From NCBI GenBank assembly GCA_964023205.1, contig OZ026833.1, forward strand, positions 43,555,137-43,619,136: a DNA stretch of 64,000 nucleotides. The letters are read 5' to 3'. Source of the DNA: Lutraria lutraria. Lineage: Eukaryota; Mollusca; Bivalvia; Venerida; Mactridae. This document shows, one piece after another, positions 11,457 to 23,600 of the stretch (within the stretch, counting starts at the first letter, position 1; each line of letters begins with the position of its first letter). The notes under the pieces are model-generated. The model ran no database searches and was not told where the DNA came from. It saw nothing but the letters and a program-made list of their open reading frames with translations. The position numbers and the translations under genes are program-made.

Positions 11457-14400
11457 ACGTGTTACCATGGAACTTCATTTTATGTCATGGAACGTTACTG
11501 GGGTATACTCTGGTATACCATACATCTTAGAACAATTCGATAAAAAATATATTTCGATTTTGGGCCTGTCGGAACATTGGCTTTTAGAACGTAACTCGGC
11601 AGTTCTAGACAATATCCATCGTAATTATGATTCACATGTCGTCTGCTGTAAACATCCATACACGCTTAATGGTCGTCAGTTTGGCAAAGGTGGTTTTGCA
11701 CTTATCTGGAATAAATCGTTCAGTCAGAACATAACACTAGTGGAAACAAACAGTGAGCGTATCGCTATGCTAAAGCTTAGCTTTCCAACAAAAACTTTGT
11801 ACATTATTCAAGTTTACCTTCCATGTAGCAGTGAAAGTTTGGATACTTTCAAAGAAGAAGTAAATCAACTAAATGATTTAATCGCAACCGTTGAAAATGA
11901 TGCCTGAATCGTCATAATGGGCGACTTTAACGCTAAAATACTTACCGGAAGTGATCGTCAACGAGACAAATATATATCAAATCTCATAACATCTAACTAT
12001 CTGAAGGTAGTCACCGGAAGTAGTTTGTGTACCGGAAGCTGCTTCTCATTGGTACCAGGAAGAAACATGTCGCCGAGTTTAATCGATCAATATATCGTAT
12101 CTGACAACATATACAACGACATTGACCATTGTCACATCGATGATGATGCCCCACTGAATGTTTCGCGCCATCTACCGATATTCATGAAAATTAAAATGTG
12201 CTCTTCAATGAACTATACATTTACCACTGAAATGTTCCGTAAAGCTGTATGCAAATGGACTTCAGACAATCATGTAAACGCATATCGCAATGAACTTGAG
12301 AATTCGATAGATAACGCCACACTGAATTTCGAAAATGTTGAAGAATGTTATGATACAATAATATCGTGCATAAATTCTGCGTCAAATAAACACCTACCAA
12401 AACGTTCCTTTAAACCTCACCTTAAACCATTTTGGTCAACTGCTGGCTTAAAGGCAATTCACAAAAAGATGAAAGCTGCTGCGTGTGCAATGGTTATCAC
12501 ACGGACGACCAAGTAATGGCGATGTATTCAAAATTTATAAAGCAGAGAAACGACAATTTAGACGTTCACTAAGAAAGGCGGCTTACATATACGAGAAAAG
12601 TGAATACAGTCGAATTGACAAACTGGCCGAAATCGACCAGAAATCATTCTCTGGAAGATAGTTAACTCAAAAAAGGGAAAAAAAACGTAACCACAATGGT
12701 ACGGAACTTGCCTTTAACGGCATCACTGTGACAGAACCAGATAAAATTCTACATACTTCACTGAGTTATACTCATTTTCATGTCATGAAAACTTCGATGA
12801 AAAGTTCCGCCAGCACGTTGATAATGAGATAAAATTGCACTGCAACGATAACCAGACTAATCTGCTATCTACAACACTCACCAAGGAAATAACCTTCATG
12901 GAACTTAATGAAATAATAAAAAATACCCCGAATGGAAAAAGTCCATCGTAACCTACGAACATATAAAAAACGGCGGGGAAGGAGTTATAAATTCCTTGGT
13001 CAAACTATTCAATGCAATTCTAAGTCAAGAACATGTGCCTACTCAATTCAAACAAAGTCTAACAATTACACTGCACAAAGGTAGTTGCAAATCAACAACA
13101 GATCCGAATAATTATAGGGCCATATCCCTATTGCCTGTTGTGTCAAAGTTATTTGAAAAAATGCTACTCAACCGATTTGAACAATGTGAATTTAATACCA
13201 GACTTAACCCAATGCAGTACGGATTTCAGAAGGGAAAATCTAGCAAAATGGTTTCACTGATCTACCAGGAAGCAGTCAACTATTGTCAGGAGCGTGGTGA
13301 CCTCACGTACACGTGTTTCATGGACGCAATGAAAGCGTTTGATATGACCTGGATTAATGGTGTACTGTATAAACTGTTTCATTTTGGTGTTCAAGGAAAA
13401 GCCCTTAGAATATTCTAATCCTTACTCAGTGGAGTATCAAGTCGTGATATGGCATTCCATCACTTGTCAGAACCATTCAGCATCCTCCAAGGAACGAGAC
13501 AAGGTAGTATATGTGCCCCATTCTTATACACCATGTTCTTAGATGGATTACTTAATCAATTAAGTGAATCTCAAGGCGGTCTGAAAATAAATAATATACC
13601 ATTCTGTGCACCAACTCAGGCCGATGACATTGTCCTGACATCACTGAGCAAAAAGGGTCTCTCTGATCTTCTTAACATTTGTTATACTTATGCAAACAAG
13701 TGGCGATATATTTACAATCCAACCAAATGTGCCGTACTTGTGCATAACCACCAACGACGGGCCCGACCACAGATATCAGCATTATGTACGGGACCTCAAA
13801 ATTACAAGTGTTAACGGAATACAAACATTTGGGCATCACACAGTGCACATCACGTAAAACTCCAGCCAACGTGGACCACGTACGCCAAGTAGCAAGAGGA
13901 ACTCTGTTTACTGTCAATTGCATACATAATCATGGTATAAACCCGATATCGTCTGCTCGAATATACAATTCAACTGTCCTACCAAGAGCATTTTTTGGCT
14001 GCGACTTGTGGAGTAATATATCCCGAAGTGACATGCGGCACCTGGAGGCAACTCACCACTATTGTCTCAAAAGAATTCAATCACTACCATTTAGAACTCG
14101 GTCAGACATGGTGAAGAGTCTTCTTGGGTATACATCTATCGAAGCGCACATATACCAACATAAATTGAACTTCTTGGGGTCTATTTGTAGAATGAAATCG
14201 ACAGATGTTGTCTTGAAAATGTTCCTGTATAGACTATCTCAGTTCAGACTTAATAGTTCCACTAAGCACTATGGATTTATACCTGATATTGTTCGTATTC
14301 TGAAAAAGTACAACCTAGAACAATATATATTGGAGTTTGAGAAAACTATGACATTTTCATCAAACTTGTCATGGAAAAAGACATATAAACATGCGTTATT

Positions 14401-14889
14401 CTCATATGAACATAGTAAATGGCTAGAACGCATGGACTTGTGTCCAGAATTCAGCAGATTCTGTGAAATTCATTTTGACATTACACCTTCGAACCTTTGG
14501 CGAGTGGCGCTAATGAAGCCAAACAGTATAGAACTCATGACTTTTCTGGTGAAAACTTGTTATATTCCGGTTACAAATGCAGAAACTTTATGCAAGTTGT
14601 ATGTAACATGACACATAGTGACTACCTTATTCATGTACTGTTTCAATGCAACAACAATGATATGAACGGTTTATGCGACTCTTTTGTACGGAAAATGTGT
14701 GTTTTATCTCCAGAATTCTATTATATACTAACTGAATGTACAACCATGTCGTTAAAGCTAAAATATTTACTAGGTTTCGTTGATCAAAGACTGTCTTACT
14801 TAATTACCCCAGAGAAATATGCTGAAATAATTTGCTTTGTTGCCTCATATATGAGGCAGTTACTTAACGTGCATGCAACTTTACAGTAA
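11395..14889 (+). pseudogene. LINE ORF2: endonuclease and reverse transcriptase, disrupted
   Basis: The likely start is the ATG at 11,467 (MELHFMSWNVTG), 10 bp after ORF1. An APE-type endonuclease follows with MSWN, GLSEHWL, MGDFNAK (11,917) and SRHLPIF (about 12,165). An in-frame TGA at 11,905-11,907 splits it. Frameshifts occur near 12,510 and 12,650. The reverse transcriptase is at 12,996-13,814 with NNYRAISLLPVVSKLFEKML, FMDAMKAFD, LQGTRQGSICAPFLY and palm motif QADDIVL (13,617), broken by an in-frame TAA at 13,416-13,418 and a frameshift near 13,790. The thumb and C-terminal part runs 13,784-14,611 and ends in another frame to 14,889 with a weak C/H knuckle. QADD for the usual (F/Y)ADD and SRH for SDH may be family traits or decay; I cannot tell. 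Confidence 0.85.
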
Positions 14890-15841
14890 CGATCCACAAT
14901 ATTGACTTTATATAAAATGAATCTAAACTTTGAACTTACATTTTAAAAGCAATATGAGTACTAGTAATATTCCTATACTTCAGCTTCCATTTCGTTCTTC
15001 TTTCGCACACTTTTTGAAGCTATTGTAAATGGCATATTACTTAATATTATCTGACAGGCGATAATAGTATTCTACCTTAATGATGCTAGCATTAAGGGGG
15101 TACTGTTTAGTGGTCGTAACTGTATTCTTAGTCCGTCCGTCGGTATCTGTAATTATACATTGTATGTGTAACTTGTATTTATATGTGTAATTCGGGGTAT
15201 TTTGTATTTGCGTGTAAGTTGGACTCGTGTGTGTAATTTAGTGCAACTTATAATTGTCATGTGTTTTATTTGAACTTATGTGTTTAATTCTATACGTAAT
15301 TTATAGTTGTTTGTTTGTTTGTTCTTGTACATGTACATACTTTGTGCCTGTAATTGTATGAAAATATATACTTATGCCGTACGAATGCGCGTAAGCGGGT
15401 TTGTGTTGGTATGTGTGTATGTGCGTGAGTGTATGTGTGTGTGTGGAGTGTGTGAACAGTACTATGAATCTTGTTGTTCTAATGTTTCTTTGTATATGCA
15501 TATCACTCTTCAGAAAATGGAGGAATAAAAGTTATAAAAGTTATATATAGTTGCAAAAAAGCAGTAAAAACTTTACTGAAACAAAGAGGCCAGTCTGAAT
15601 CTTGAACCGAACTATTTCTTTGTCAGTTAAAAGCATACACAATTCATAGTCGATGCAAATAAATACAATTTGAGCAGACGGGTTACATATTATACAATAC
15701 GGGACCGGATATTTTCAGTATAATTTAAACAAGAAATCTGCTCTTCGGTACACTAATGAAATTACTACAACAATAACAACAGAGCAAAATGAAATATCCT
15801 GATTCGTTTACTAATTAAGTCCAAGTCGATCATTCACAATT

Positions 15842-15849
15842 TATAAATA
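15842..15849 (+). promoter_or_regulatory. TATA box of receptor gene 1
   Basis: TATAAATA lies 99 bp upstream of the start codon at 15,948 and is preserved at the same distance in unit 2 (33,801). The surrounding 150 bp are also strongly conserved between the units. Transcription would be expected to start about 30 bp downstream, near 15,875. Confidence 0.55.
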
Positions 15850-15947
15850 GTTATTTAGTCAATACAATTTGTATATCCGCGCTATGAAGCCGACTCTTAG
15901 TGTGTCACTGGTTTGTTCTTTAGATTTTCACTTAACATTCGGATAAT

Positions 15948-17366
15948 ATGGCTGTTTTGATATATTCGTTTTACGTGATGGTCCTTGTGTCCTATAAATG
16001 GCCCGTGGGTCATGGATTGGAATTATTTATTGCTAATTCAAGCTGCGAGGATGAGTGTGAATCTATGTATGATAGTTCGCCGCTCAATTTGTACAATATT
16101 TCAAACAACTCATCTCTATTACAATCAATTAATGATTTGCTTAGTGATGGACAGAGTGTCAGTATAGCTGGATATGCCGATACCTTACCGTCTATTTATT
16201 TTATCGGATGTACAGAAACTGTTTATAAACATTTCAATTTTCCGGGAATTCGATTTGACATTAAACTGCCTAATCCTATCTACAACTGTTATCTAGACTG
16301 TCTTTATCATGCAACATCGTATACACACATTGCTCTAAAAGGGAACTCATGTTTGTGTGAACATATTCGTAGTGCTGTACCATATCCTAACAAAACATGC
16401 ATAGGAGAATTGCTTTACATATTCAGGAATAACCTCGTTTTACAAAATTATTTCTGGCTATCTTTCAGATTCACAAACGGTATCAGACCACATAGATACC
16501 AAGGGATTATACAACATGGACCATTCTTGCGGCTTCATGCGTATGGAATATTAAGGAAATCATGGAATATAGAATATGGATTGACAACAAATTTTGAAAA
16601 TATCACAAGTTTAATGTGTGGAACTGCAGATCACACTAGTAATACTAAGTATTATAATTTGTCTCAGAGTACTAATATTGTGAATAACTTAACAGTCGCA
16701 CACGCATACAAGTTGTGTATGGATGGACATGGAATGGTAGTATCAGCGGATGACCTATACCCATTGGACATACAAAATGAAGTTGTGGTGCTCCGGGATT
16801 TTAGTTTTCTTAATATTCATCTTTCGCAGAAAACCGAATTAAGTTCATGTGTTACACTAGTAAAGAAATATGGTAATATATTCGTTGAGTCAGAAAGCTG
16901 CAATGTTTCAAGACCAATTATATGTGAGGCTTCCAGAATCTATGAAAGCGAGCAAGGTGACACAGCCGGAGATCTGCCAATCCATTACGTAGTTTTCGCT
17001 TCTGTTTTAGCAATAATACTTCTCATATGTTGTGCGCTGGTGTTTTGCATTATACGATGTCCGAAAATGACCATGAGCTGTTTTATTTGCCTTATCGCAC
17101 GTAAACGTACACTTGGAAGGAATAACAGAAGTGAATCCCGTCAGTTAAACGCCGGATGTGTTCCTGGGATTACAAAATCTGACGCTGTTGACGGTCGTTT
17201 GGATGAAACAAATATCACATGTTCTAATACTGTAAGCGACGGGTCTGTTCCCGGGTATTCAAAATCCGACTCCGTGGACGGCCGTTTGGACATAACACAT
17301 ATTACAGGCTCTGATGTTGCAAGCGATGGATCGGTTTCTGGGCGAAATAATGTCGATTCATTTTAA
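15948..17366 (+). CDS. Single-pass membrane receptor with WSC-like and C-type-lectin-like ectodomain, copy 1
   Basis: An intronless 472-residue frame. An in-frame TAA 15 bp upstream and the context support this ATG. Residues 1-23 form a signal peptide. Residues 85-151 look WSC-like (IGC88, C114, C118, then CLC at 135-137, C151), a carbohydrate-binding fold. Residues 185-327 resemble a diverged C-type lectin domain, ending SCVTLVKK...ESCNVSRPIICE. About eight N-glycosylation sequons lie outside. A hydrophobic span at 345-370 is the membrane helix. The cytoplasmic tail contains a tandem 29-residue repeat (405-433, 434-462) with core KSDxVDGRLDxT. No kinase or ITIM motif is seen. A role in cell-surface glycan recognition is inference. 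Copy 2 is 18 kb downstream. Confidence 0.8.
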   Translation: MAVLIYSFYVMVLVSYKWPVGHGLELFIANSSCEDECESMYDSSPLNLYNISNNSSLLQSINDLLSDGQSVSIAGYADTLPSIYFIGCTETVYKHFNFPGIRFDIKLPNPIYNCYLDCLYHATSYTHIALKGNSCLCEHIRSAVPYPNKTCIGELLYIFRNNLVLQNYFWLSFRFTNGIRPHRYQGIIQHGPFLRLHAYGILRKSWNIEYGLTTNFENITSLMCGTADHTSNTKYYNLSQSTNIVNNLTVAHAYKLCMDGHGMVVSADDLYPLDIQNEVVVLRDFSFLNIHLSQKTELSSCVTLVKKYGNIFVESESCNVSRPIICEASRIYESEQGDTAGDLPIHYVVFASVLAIILLICCALVFCIIRCPKMTMSCFICLIARKRTLGRNNRSESRQLNAGCVPGITKSDAVDGRLDETNITCSNTVSDGSVPGYSKSDSVDGRLDITHITGSDVASDGSVSGRNNVDSF

Positions 17367-20296
17367 TAGTCGTAAACTAACGTAACTTAAGAATGCAGCT
17401 ATATGAGTTTGTAGTATCACATACAAGTATTCATCAGAACTATATTCGTGACGTATTGTTCTCATCAATTTAGACATTTTATGTGAGAAGATTGTATTGT
17501 ACATAAAATGTTTCGAACGAAAGAAGAATTGCCTACCGATGTGATGTACTCGTATTTAGAAACTATTGACAAATGATGATAGTTGTGACCTCTTATAGAA
17601 AAACTATCAATGGTGAAAATGCTTTCAAGTGTGTAATATAACCAGTATGAATCAAACAATCTATCGTACAGTTTGATGTCTTTGTTGTCTCGTTTGTTTT
17701 GTTACATGATATATGATATGTAGTCAGTAAGTAAAATATATTCCAATTTGTATGATACCCCAATAGAACAGTGCGGCTATTGTCGTCCTTATTATGGTGT
17801 GTATTATTTTGAATTATTTCTCAAGATTAATATCATATCATCAGGTGCGTATTTTGTCACCATAATTGTATATGTGTTCGTATGATCTATTTCATATTAG
17901 TACAGAAAATGTATTTGAATTGAAATTATGTCGTGGCATCTATCAGAAAAGTATATCTGCTAATATTTGTTTTATATTATGAAATATATCTTTTTTAATT
18001 AGCGATATACAGTCAAAACAGTGATCAAAGGCCACCCGTGGGAAATACAAAATGCGACCTTTATTCGGAGTTAGCCGCTATTACAGGATTGACTGTATCT
18101 TCAATGCAGTGTAATATTTGTATATTTCATACACACGTGTATATAATTCACTAAAGAATCTACAACGAATGGTTTAATTTGCGTTTTTACAAGACAAGTA
18201 CATCAGGTATATAAAATTCTGGATCGTATGTTCATATATAAAAAAACTATGCATGATTTTCATAGTCGGATTTGTATTGTATCATCCGCCCAAAAGGCAG
18301 CCTTAAAATGATGTGCAAAGAATATTTTGGTTTAAAGAACAGTATTTAAACCGATTTTATAAAAACAACTTTGGTAAATAAATGGGAAAGGATTGAATTA
18401 CTCTAAATCTGTTTGGACAGTATGCGCATCGTGTCAACGCATGAGATATTGATAATATGTTATTAAAAAAATTGTTCTCCGTTCATGTATAGGCTACTTT
18501 AAATTCGAAATGCGGGTGAGATATGATATTGTATATTTACATCTAACGTTTGATTCAACTATTTCATACTATCGAGTTAAGCACCTTTCAAGAATACTCA
18601 CTCATGGGTTGGAGGTCATTAAAATTGAGATCGGTCAAAAACTCACATCTCTTTTCTTTGATTTCGAGTAAGCTAAGATAACAGACTGGTGATACATTTC
18701 ATACATATTGTTTCGGTAAGATTGATCGGAATAAGCATTTAAACTTTAAAACGCAATATTATTTCAGCCAAAATACTTAGAGGCTGAAATAGAGATATGG
18801 GCCTGTTCTAAGTTTGTATCCACATTGAAGGTATTTTTCTGAAAACTGATTTACTGTAGATTTTCTTTTACTTTTGATTTTGTAATACACGTGCAAAATA
18901 CTGACATGTAAAAAGTATGTACATATTTATATTCATATCTTGCAATCATTGAAACAGCTAACACATGTTATTACATTATTATATATTTACAATGTATTCA
19001 TAACCTTTTTTGTATTTGAATTGCGTTTTGTTTTATTTCGGACAATTTTAGTGTCACGGAAAGTTTTTGTCAATTAAATATACAAACCTGTATAGTATTT
19101 CGAATCCTCATTGAACGTTGTGTTTGAAACAAGCATACATAAAAAAATGTATTACGTGACTACTTATTTAATTTTACATATGAAATTGTAAGTTGATAAG
19201 AAAATGTAACACAACTTAAATCAAATGTAAATAAATGAAAAAAATAATTACGATTATAATACGGCTGAGGAAGATAAAATTACATCACGCATGCAGATAA
19301 ATTGCCTTTTGCAAGTAGAGGAGATGCAATAATAAAAGCATTTTATCATAATAAAGAATAACGATAAAATGAGTACATACATTTACAATATTTTGTTCCT
19401 AAGTGACTAATGCTGCAGATATTATACCCACTCACAACAATACTTTAAAAGCATAATTGTAGTTAATATACATTTGAGTGTTTATTTTACTTTTTCTATT
19501 TTTTAATGAAAGGAGATTGCAGACTTCGAAAATAAAATCTCGAGTTCAGTCCCTTTAAAGTGAAAACGTGGTCACAACGTAATACTGACAGGCGTTATTT
19601 AAATGGAGGCGATGATTTTTTTATTATTCAAAAAATCAAAATCGGTACAATGAACCTATTGCAAATAATAAATAGCATTAAGTCGGAAAAAATACAAAAT
19701 AATAAAGCAAGAACATTCACTGCAAAGACAGCACTTTTAAACTCCAAAATCTTCTCAACTGGAAACAAGTATTATATGTGTCTTCTCAAATTAGCAGTGA
19801 AATGAAATAAAAACATTCAATAAATTAAAACATAATTTCCTTACAATCTAAGGGAGCCAATTTTTATCTACGAGGGGTGTCCTTCAGGTATGTAGATATT
19901 CTAAAAAAATTAACTCGGGTATCCTTCAATATTTTTAAACAAAATTTCTATGACGTGTAATTAAATCTTTATTGAGCTGTGGTGCAAATGTGATTGAAAT
20001 ACAGAGAACGGGTAGAAAGTTAGATACTGGTAGGCGAAATATCGTCTAAGATTGCAAAAATACGAAGTAGAATACGAATGGTAGTGTGCCTATGCAAATT
20101 ATCATTTACTTATCATAAATTACTTCGGATTGATGAGAAAAGTCTACATACTGAACGGACAACCCTCGTATGTCAAATACATGAGTCTATTAAAGAAGCC
20201 CTTGGAAATTGGGATCAACCACCTATATGTTTCGTAATTATAACAGAATCACTTAAATAATCATTTACATGTTCTTATGGTTTTGTTTATAATAGT
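17367..20296. other. 3' flank of receptor gene 1, duplicated non-coding DNA
   Basis: It aligns with 35,329-38,020 of unit 2, apart from a unit-1-only stretch at about 18,500-18,845. The first clear AATAAA after the gene is at 18,376, which would imply a ~1-kb 3' UTR; it is conserved in unit 2 (36,354). The frames at 19,560-19,805 and 20,078-20,260 are broken in unit 2 and are not called. Confidence 0.5.
18010..18095. mobile_element. Short pogo-like MITE (unit 1)
   Basis: An 86-bp element flanked by TA with imperfect terminal inverted repeats (CAGTCAAAACAGTGATC against CAGTCAATCCTGTAATA). The homologous insertion is at 35,977-36,079, where about 20 extra internal bases are kept. The family resembles the element at 25,673-25,845. 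Confidence 0.5.
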
Positions 20297-20545
20297 GTCA
20301 CCCCTATTGAAAGGGCTAGCCAAGTTGGCTTATGAGACATCTATCTTATGTTCGCACAGTACCTCCCGAATCCCTTCTCTTTTTGCTGGGCGCCCGGCTG
20401 AGATGGGCCTATGGCAACCAATATTTAACTAGCTGGCTCACCAACCGACCGCATCAGTTCTAACCCAGCCTCACTGGGATTCGAACCTCCGATCTCCCGC
20501 TCCGAGGTCGGACATCCTAACCACTCGGTCACGGTTGCAGTGTTT
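20297..20545 (-). mobile_element. tRNA-derived SINE, unit 1 only
   Basis: Reading minus, the head carries a Pol III A box (20,531-20,515, TGACCGAGTGGTTAGGA) and a B box (20,488-20,478, GGTTCGAATCC) at tRNA spacing, followed by a body to about 20,297. Unit 2 lacks it at about 38,000, where the flanks are joined. No acceptor stem can be paired, so it is a SINE and not a tRNA gene. Confidence 0.75.
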
Positions 20546-21106
20546 CGCTTTATTGGTATTTCTACATAGAGATTTAAGACGAAGTGTTTTCATTCTTCGA
20601 TCTGGAACTTATTGCGTATCGTTTACACATACGAGTTATCATAATATTATTTTATTTCTGTTTTCAACTTAAGCAATCTTTAATCTATGTACAGTATATA
20701 CTTAATTGATAGGGACCCCGAAAATACTTCACTATATCCTGTTTCACTGTATCCATAGCAATGAAATTAACAAGGATGTTTCGGGGGTAAATACTTCACC
20801 GAATCGGTCTCTTCACTACATCCGAGAAATACTGTATTCAGCCAACAATTTCCTATTAGCCATATTTCTTTTGTTGCGTGTTGATTGTATTTATGAGTGC
20901 TGCTCTCTTGATCTTTAATGATCGGAAATGACATGAATAAAGGGACGAAACTCTTGCTAAGTTTAAGAAACCAAAGAATCAATGGAAGTTACTCTTGCAG
21001 TATGTAAGTCATAACAGTAAGTGATATTGACTGCTATATCAGTTAAAGGGCACACAGTTTATCAAAGCTATGCGAAGAGTGGTACAAACAGGTTTATATC
21101 TACATA

Positions 21107-21281
21107 CAGTACAACCTCACTCACCGAGTACTTCTGTATAACGACCATCTCAATATAACGATCGTTTACTTTTGATTTTTGAACCAGTCTTCATTATTCT
21201 ACACTTTAACTTGATAATGGTACCGGCGTTAGGACCGTTTATCTTTGGCCCCAAAGTTGGTTATTATATCGAGGCCTTACT
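21107..21281. mobile_element. Pogo/Tigger-like MITE (C1q-module copy 1)
   Basis: Same element as 3,425 and 39,411: it begins CAGTACAACCTCACTCACCG after TA, contains CTGTATAACGACCATCTCAA and TTTGGCCCCAAAGT, and ends near TATATCGAGGC. Confidence 0.55.
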
Positions 21282-21827
21282 TTATCATTATCCTGGTTCC
21301 CGTTACAATTATATTACAGAGTCAATGGGTACCAGTATTGGAACCATTATAGCTTAATGGTTTTGTCTTTGGATTTTTTTCAACTACATGTAATACCTAA
21401 TCCGTACTTTCACTAAAACACATCACCTAGAGTCGACTGATAATCTAACTACATTTTAAAGTACGGTGTCATACAACACTCGGGTCAGTTGTACATTGCT
21501 TTATCCTTTTAAGCATGATTAAAATCAATCGTATTAGATTTGAATTCCCTTTTCTCCCGTTTACACTTGCATAAATACATGTTTCATATAAAATTCAACA
21601 TGTTCGACATTCGTATTTCCGCGGAGCGTATTTTGACTGTGTACCTTTATCGTAAGGGCTGGTATGGTAATAGATGTGTATCGCATTAAAACTTAGTCAT
21701 ATTCAAAATATTATAAATAATCGTTGTTTCGTTATTCTAAGTGTTACATGACAGTTTAGTAGGACATTTAAAGAGATGATTCCTAATTTTCACATTGTGG
21801 TTGTTTTATTTGAAAGACCTACATTTT

Positions 21828-22233
21828 CTGATGCTGCCTCCACGTCGCTTAATGCCCCTTGATCCTGACAGTTGTCGGTCTGGAATACCATCTTCCTCCA
21901 GTTGTTGTTCTCTGTCTTCACCTTTGCATTCCGCCAATGCCACTTAGAGCTCATCCATCTCTTCCCGTATCGTGTCTTCTTTCAGTATGGACTTTGCTTC
22001 CATTTCATTTATCTTCAACTTCAAATTAGAAATATCTCGTTCATTCTCAGTCTGTTTATTTCCATTGTAGCAATTTTGGCTTTATTCCCCGCATCACTTG
22101 CTTCAAGCAACTCAATTCTCTCTAGTAAAACGCCAAGCAGTTCACTTACATCACTACCTGCAGTTACAGCATGGACGTCTTGAAATAAGACGACAAGCAT
22201 ATAGACGAAATAGAAACATTTTGCCCCCGTCAT
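21828..22233 (-). pseudogene. C1q gene first exon (signal peptide and coiled coil), copy 1, broken
   Basis: The ATG at 22,233 opens a 25-residue signal peptide (MTGAKCFYFVYMLVVLFQDV...) and a leucine/isoleucine-rich coiled coil (LLGVLLERIELLEASD), the usual N-terminal plan of bivalve C1q-domain proteins. Against copy 2, a 13-bp loss near 22,040 shifts the frame, and further down a TAA replaces the lysine codon in the DELK segment. The C1q exon is also deleted from this module, so the gene is dead. Confidence 0.75.
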
Positions 22234-22440
22234 GTTTGTGACAAACAGGATGACTTTATCATCAAATTTTCTATTATAATTAAGTACTGATAGATAACAC
22301 GTTCGGAAATAAATTGCACTAAAAACTGGCCGATGTTCAAAAGACTACCTTTATAACATTTATAGCAAACGTACAAACAAACTGGGTCACGTCTTATCAC
22401 AGTCATCTCAGTTTAAATGCATTTATTCCCAACCATTACA

Positions 22441-22989
22441 CAGTGTACATATTACTAAATATACAATTACATTAATTTCGGAAAGGATTAGAATGAAAGA
22501 CAATGTGTCTTATTAGATTCTTCTCCTTGGTTAAACTTCCAGTTTAATTTCAAGAAATATTCAACAATTTAGCTATTGATATGTGTAAAATAGATTTGAG
22601 TTTAAATCATACAGAGATCGTGAAATGAAAATTGGGATCAAAAACGCACAAATGAATGAGAAAACGAAATGAAAAAAAACGTAGACCGTAATTCAATGGA
22701 AAAAGGATTACTTTATAAATCAAGATACAGAAGAGTAAGACTTTTTAGTGTAGAAGTGAAGAAGAAGGAGGCTACTCAAGCATTATGCATTGTTTTTTAT
22801 GTAAATTTATTGCTGTCACGTAATATAGACTTGAACCTGATTAAAGATGAACGTATTTTCTTGATCGGAGAGGGTTGTATTACCAAAAGGAAGAACAGCT
22901 TAAACGATTGCATAGTTATCCATTAAGAATTGGTTAAAGAGAGTATCACAAGGTTATTGAAGAAGTCGACGTTCAAAGAAGAAATGATA
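22441..22989. other. Unduplicated AT-rich DNA, no gene supported
   Basis: The 85-codon frame at 22,669-22,926 shows no recognisable domain and no sign of conservation in the window. Nothing else is seen. Confidence 0.4.
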
Positions 22990-23600
22990 ATTGGATTCAA
23001 TTTACCCACATATACAGAGTGCTGATATATATCTGTTTCAAAAAAAGGTTATACTACATTTAATAGAAGTGGGTTATTATGTGTTGGTATTTCTGTCAGA
23101 TAGAGGGTTTTCTTGTTTGAGTCGTTCTAATGAAACTAATCTTGTTGCGCCTTTGACTATGCGAGCACATTCATTTTGTACTTTGTCAAGTTTGTCGTAG
23201 ACAGCTTTGGTAGCATTGCTCCAAAGAACATCAGCGTACTCAAGACCTGGTCGAATAAAAGATAAATATATATTGTTCTACGGTCTAACAAAAACTTCAT
23301 TATTCTTCTCATTATATTTACTTTTCTCCATGCTTTATCAACAACAGAATCAATATGTACATGCCAACTGGCATCCTCAGTAATGTTAAATCCAAGATGT
23401 GTATGGACCGTGACATTTTGGAATGTCTTGACCAAACATTTGTGAACCGGATAATCAGGTCGAGGTCGCTTTTGTTGTTCGGTACGAACAATAAAGTTAT
23501 TACCATTTTTCAACAATCGCTCAGTTTTCATTTTTCCTGCATACCGAACAGCTTCCATTAACCTTCCGCCTACGAACATAGTTCCAATTTTTCAATTCAA
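22990..23600 (-). pseudogene. LINE reverse-transcriptase thumb fragment
   Basis: Reading minus, 23,579 to about 22,990 gives a segment typical of jockey/CR1-type LINEs downstream of the palm: THLGFNITEDASWHVHIDSV, VDKAWRKVNIMRRIMKFL, then EYADVLWSNATKAVYDKL, KVQNECARIVKGATRL and SLERLK. It is open for 140 codons, then continues in other frames. It is probably part of the same degraded element as 24,190-24,540. Confidence 0.8.

Larger units (their letters stand above)
10407..15535 (+). mobile_element. LINE (jockey/CR1 group), 5'-truncated, unit 1 only
   Basis: A non-LTR retrotransposon with two reading frames and a 3' UTR. It is absent from the matching site in unit 2 (about 32,975-33,010), where flanks resembling both its ends are joined by a few bases. 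That places the insertion after the duplication, or its loss from unit 2. ORF1 begins at the left junction without an ATG, indicating 5' truncation. The 3' UTR (14,890-15,535) has a TG-rich stretch at 15,400-15,450 and ends near GTTATAAAAGTT with no long poly(A). Both ORFs carry a few stops and frameshifts but are still highly readable, so it is fairly young. Confidence 0.85.
4546..22440. repeat. Tandem duplication unit 1
   Basis: Unit 1 aligns with unit 2 (27,390-41,880) in the same order and orientation. Anchor pairs seen are 4,776/28,615; 6,211/30,049; 6,960/30,770; 7,504/31,350; 10,140/32,690; 15,690/33,620; 15,948/33,907; 18,010/35,977; 19,560/37,244; 20,078/37,790; 20,706/39,070 and 22,233/41,575. 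Unit 1 alone contains the LINE at 10,407-15,535, the SINE at 20,297-20,545 and about 0.35 kb around 18,500-18,845. The duplicated sequence includes the receptor gene with its promoter and 3' flank. Confidence 0.9.
20690..22440. repeat. C1q module, copy 1
   Basis: It aligns with 3,185-4,545 and 39,050-41,880. The C1q-domain exon itself is missing: sequence matching the left flank of that exon in copy 2 (about 40,310) runs straight into sequence matching its right flank (about 40,970) near 21,640-21,650, a loss of about 0.66 kb. The signal-peptide/coiled-coil exon is retained at 21,828-22,233. Confidence 0.75.

Noticed and set aside
15301..15528. Open frames on both strands rich in Val/Cys or His/Thr
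   Set aside because: They come from the TG-rich 3' UTR of the LINE.
20478..20531. tRNA gene
   Set aside because: A and B boxes are present but the acceptor strands cannot pair and a SINE body follows; the same holds for 63,893-63,961.
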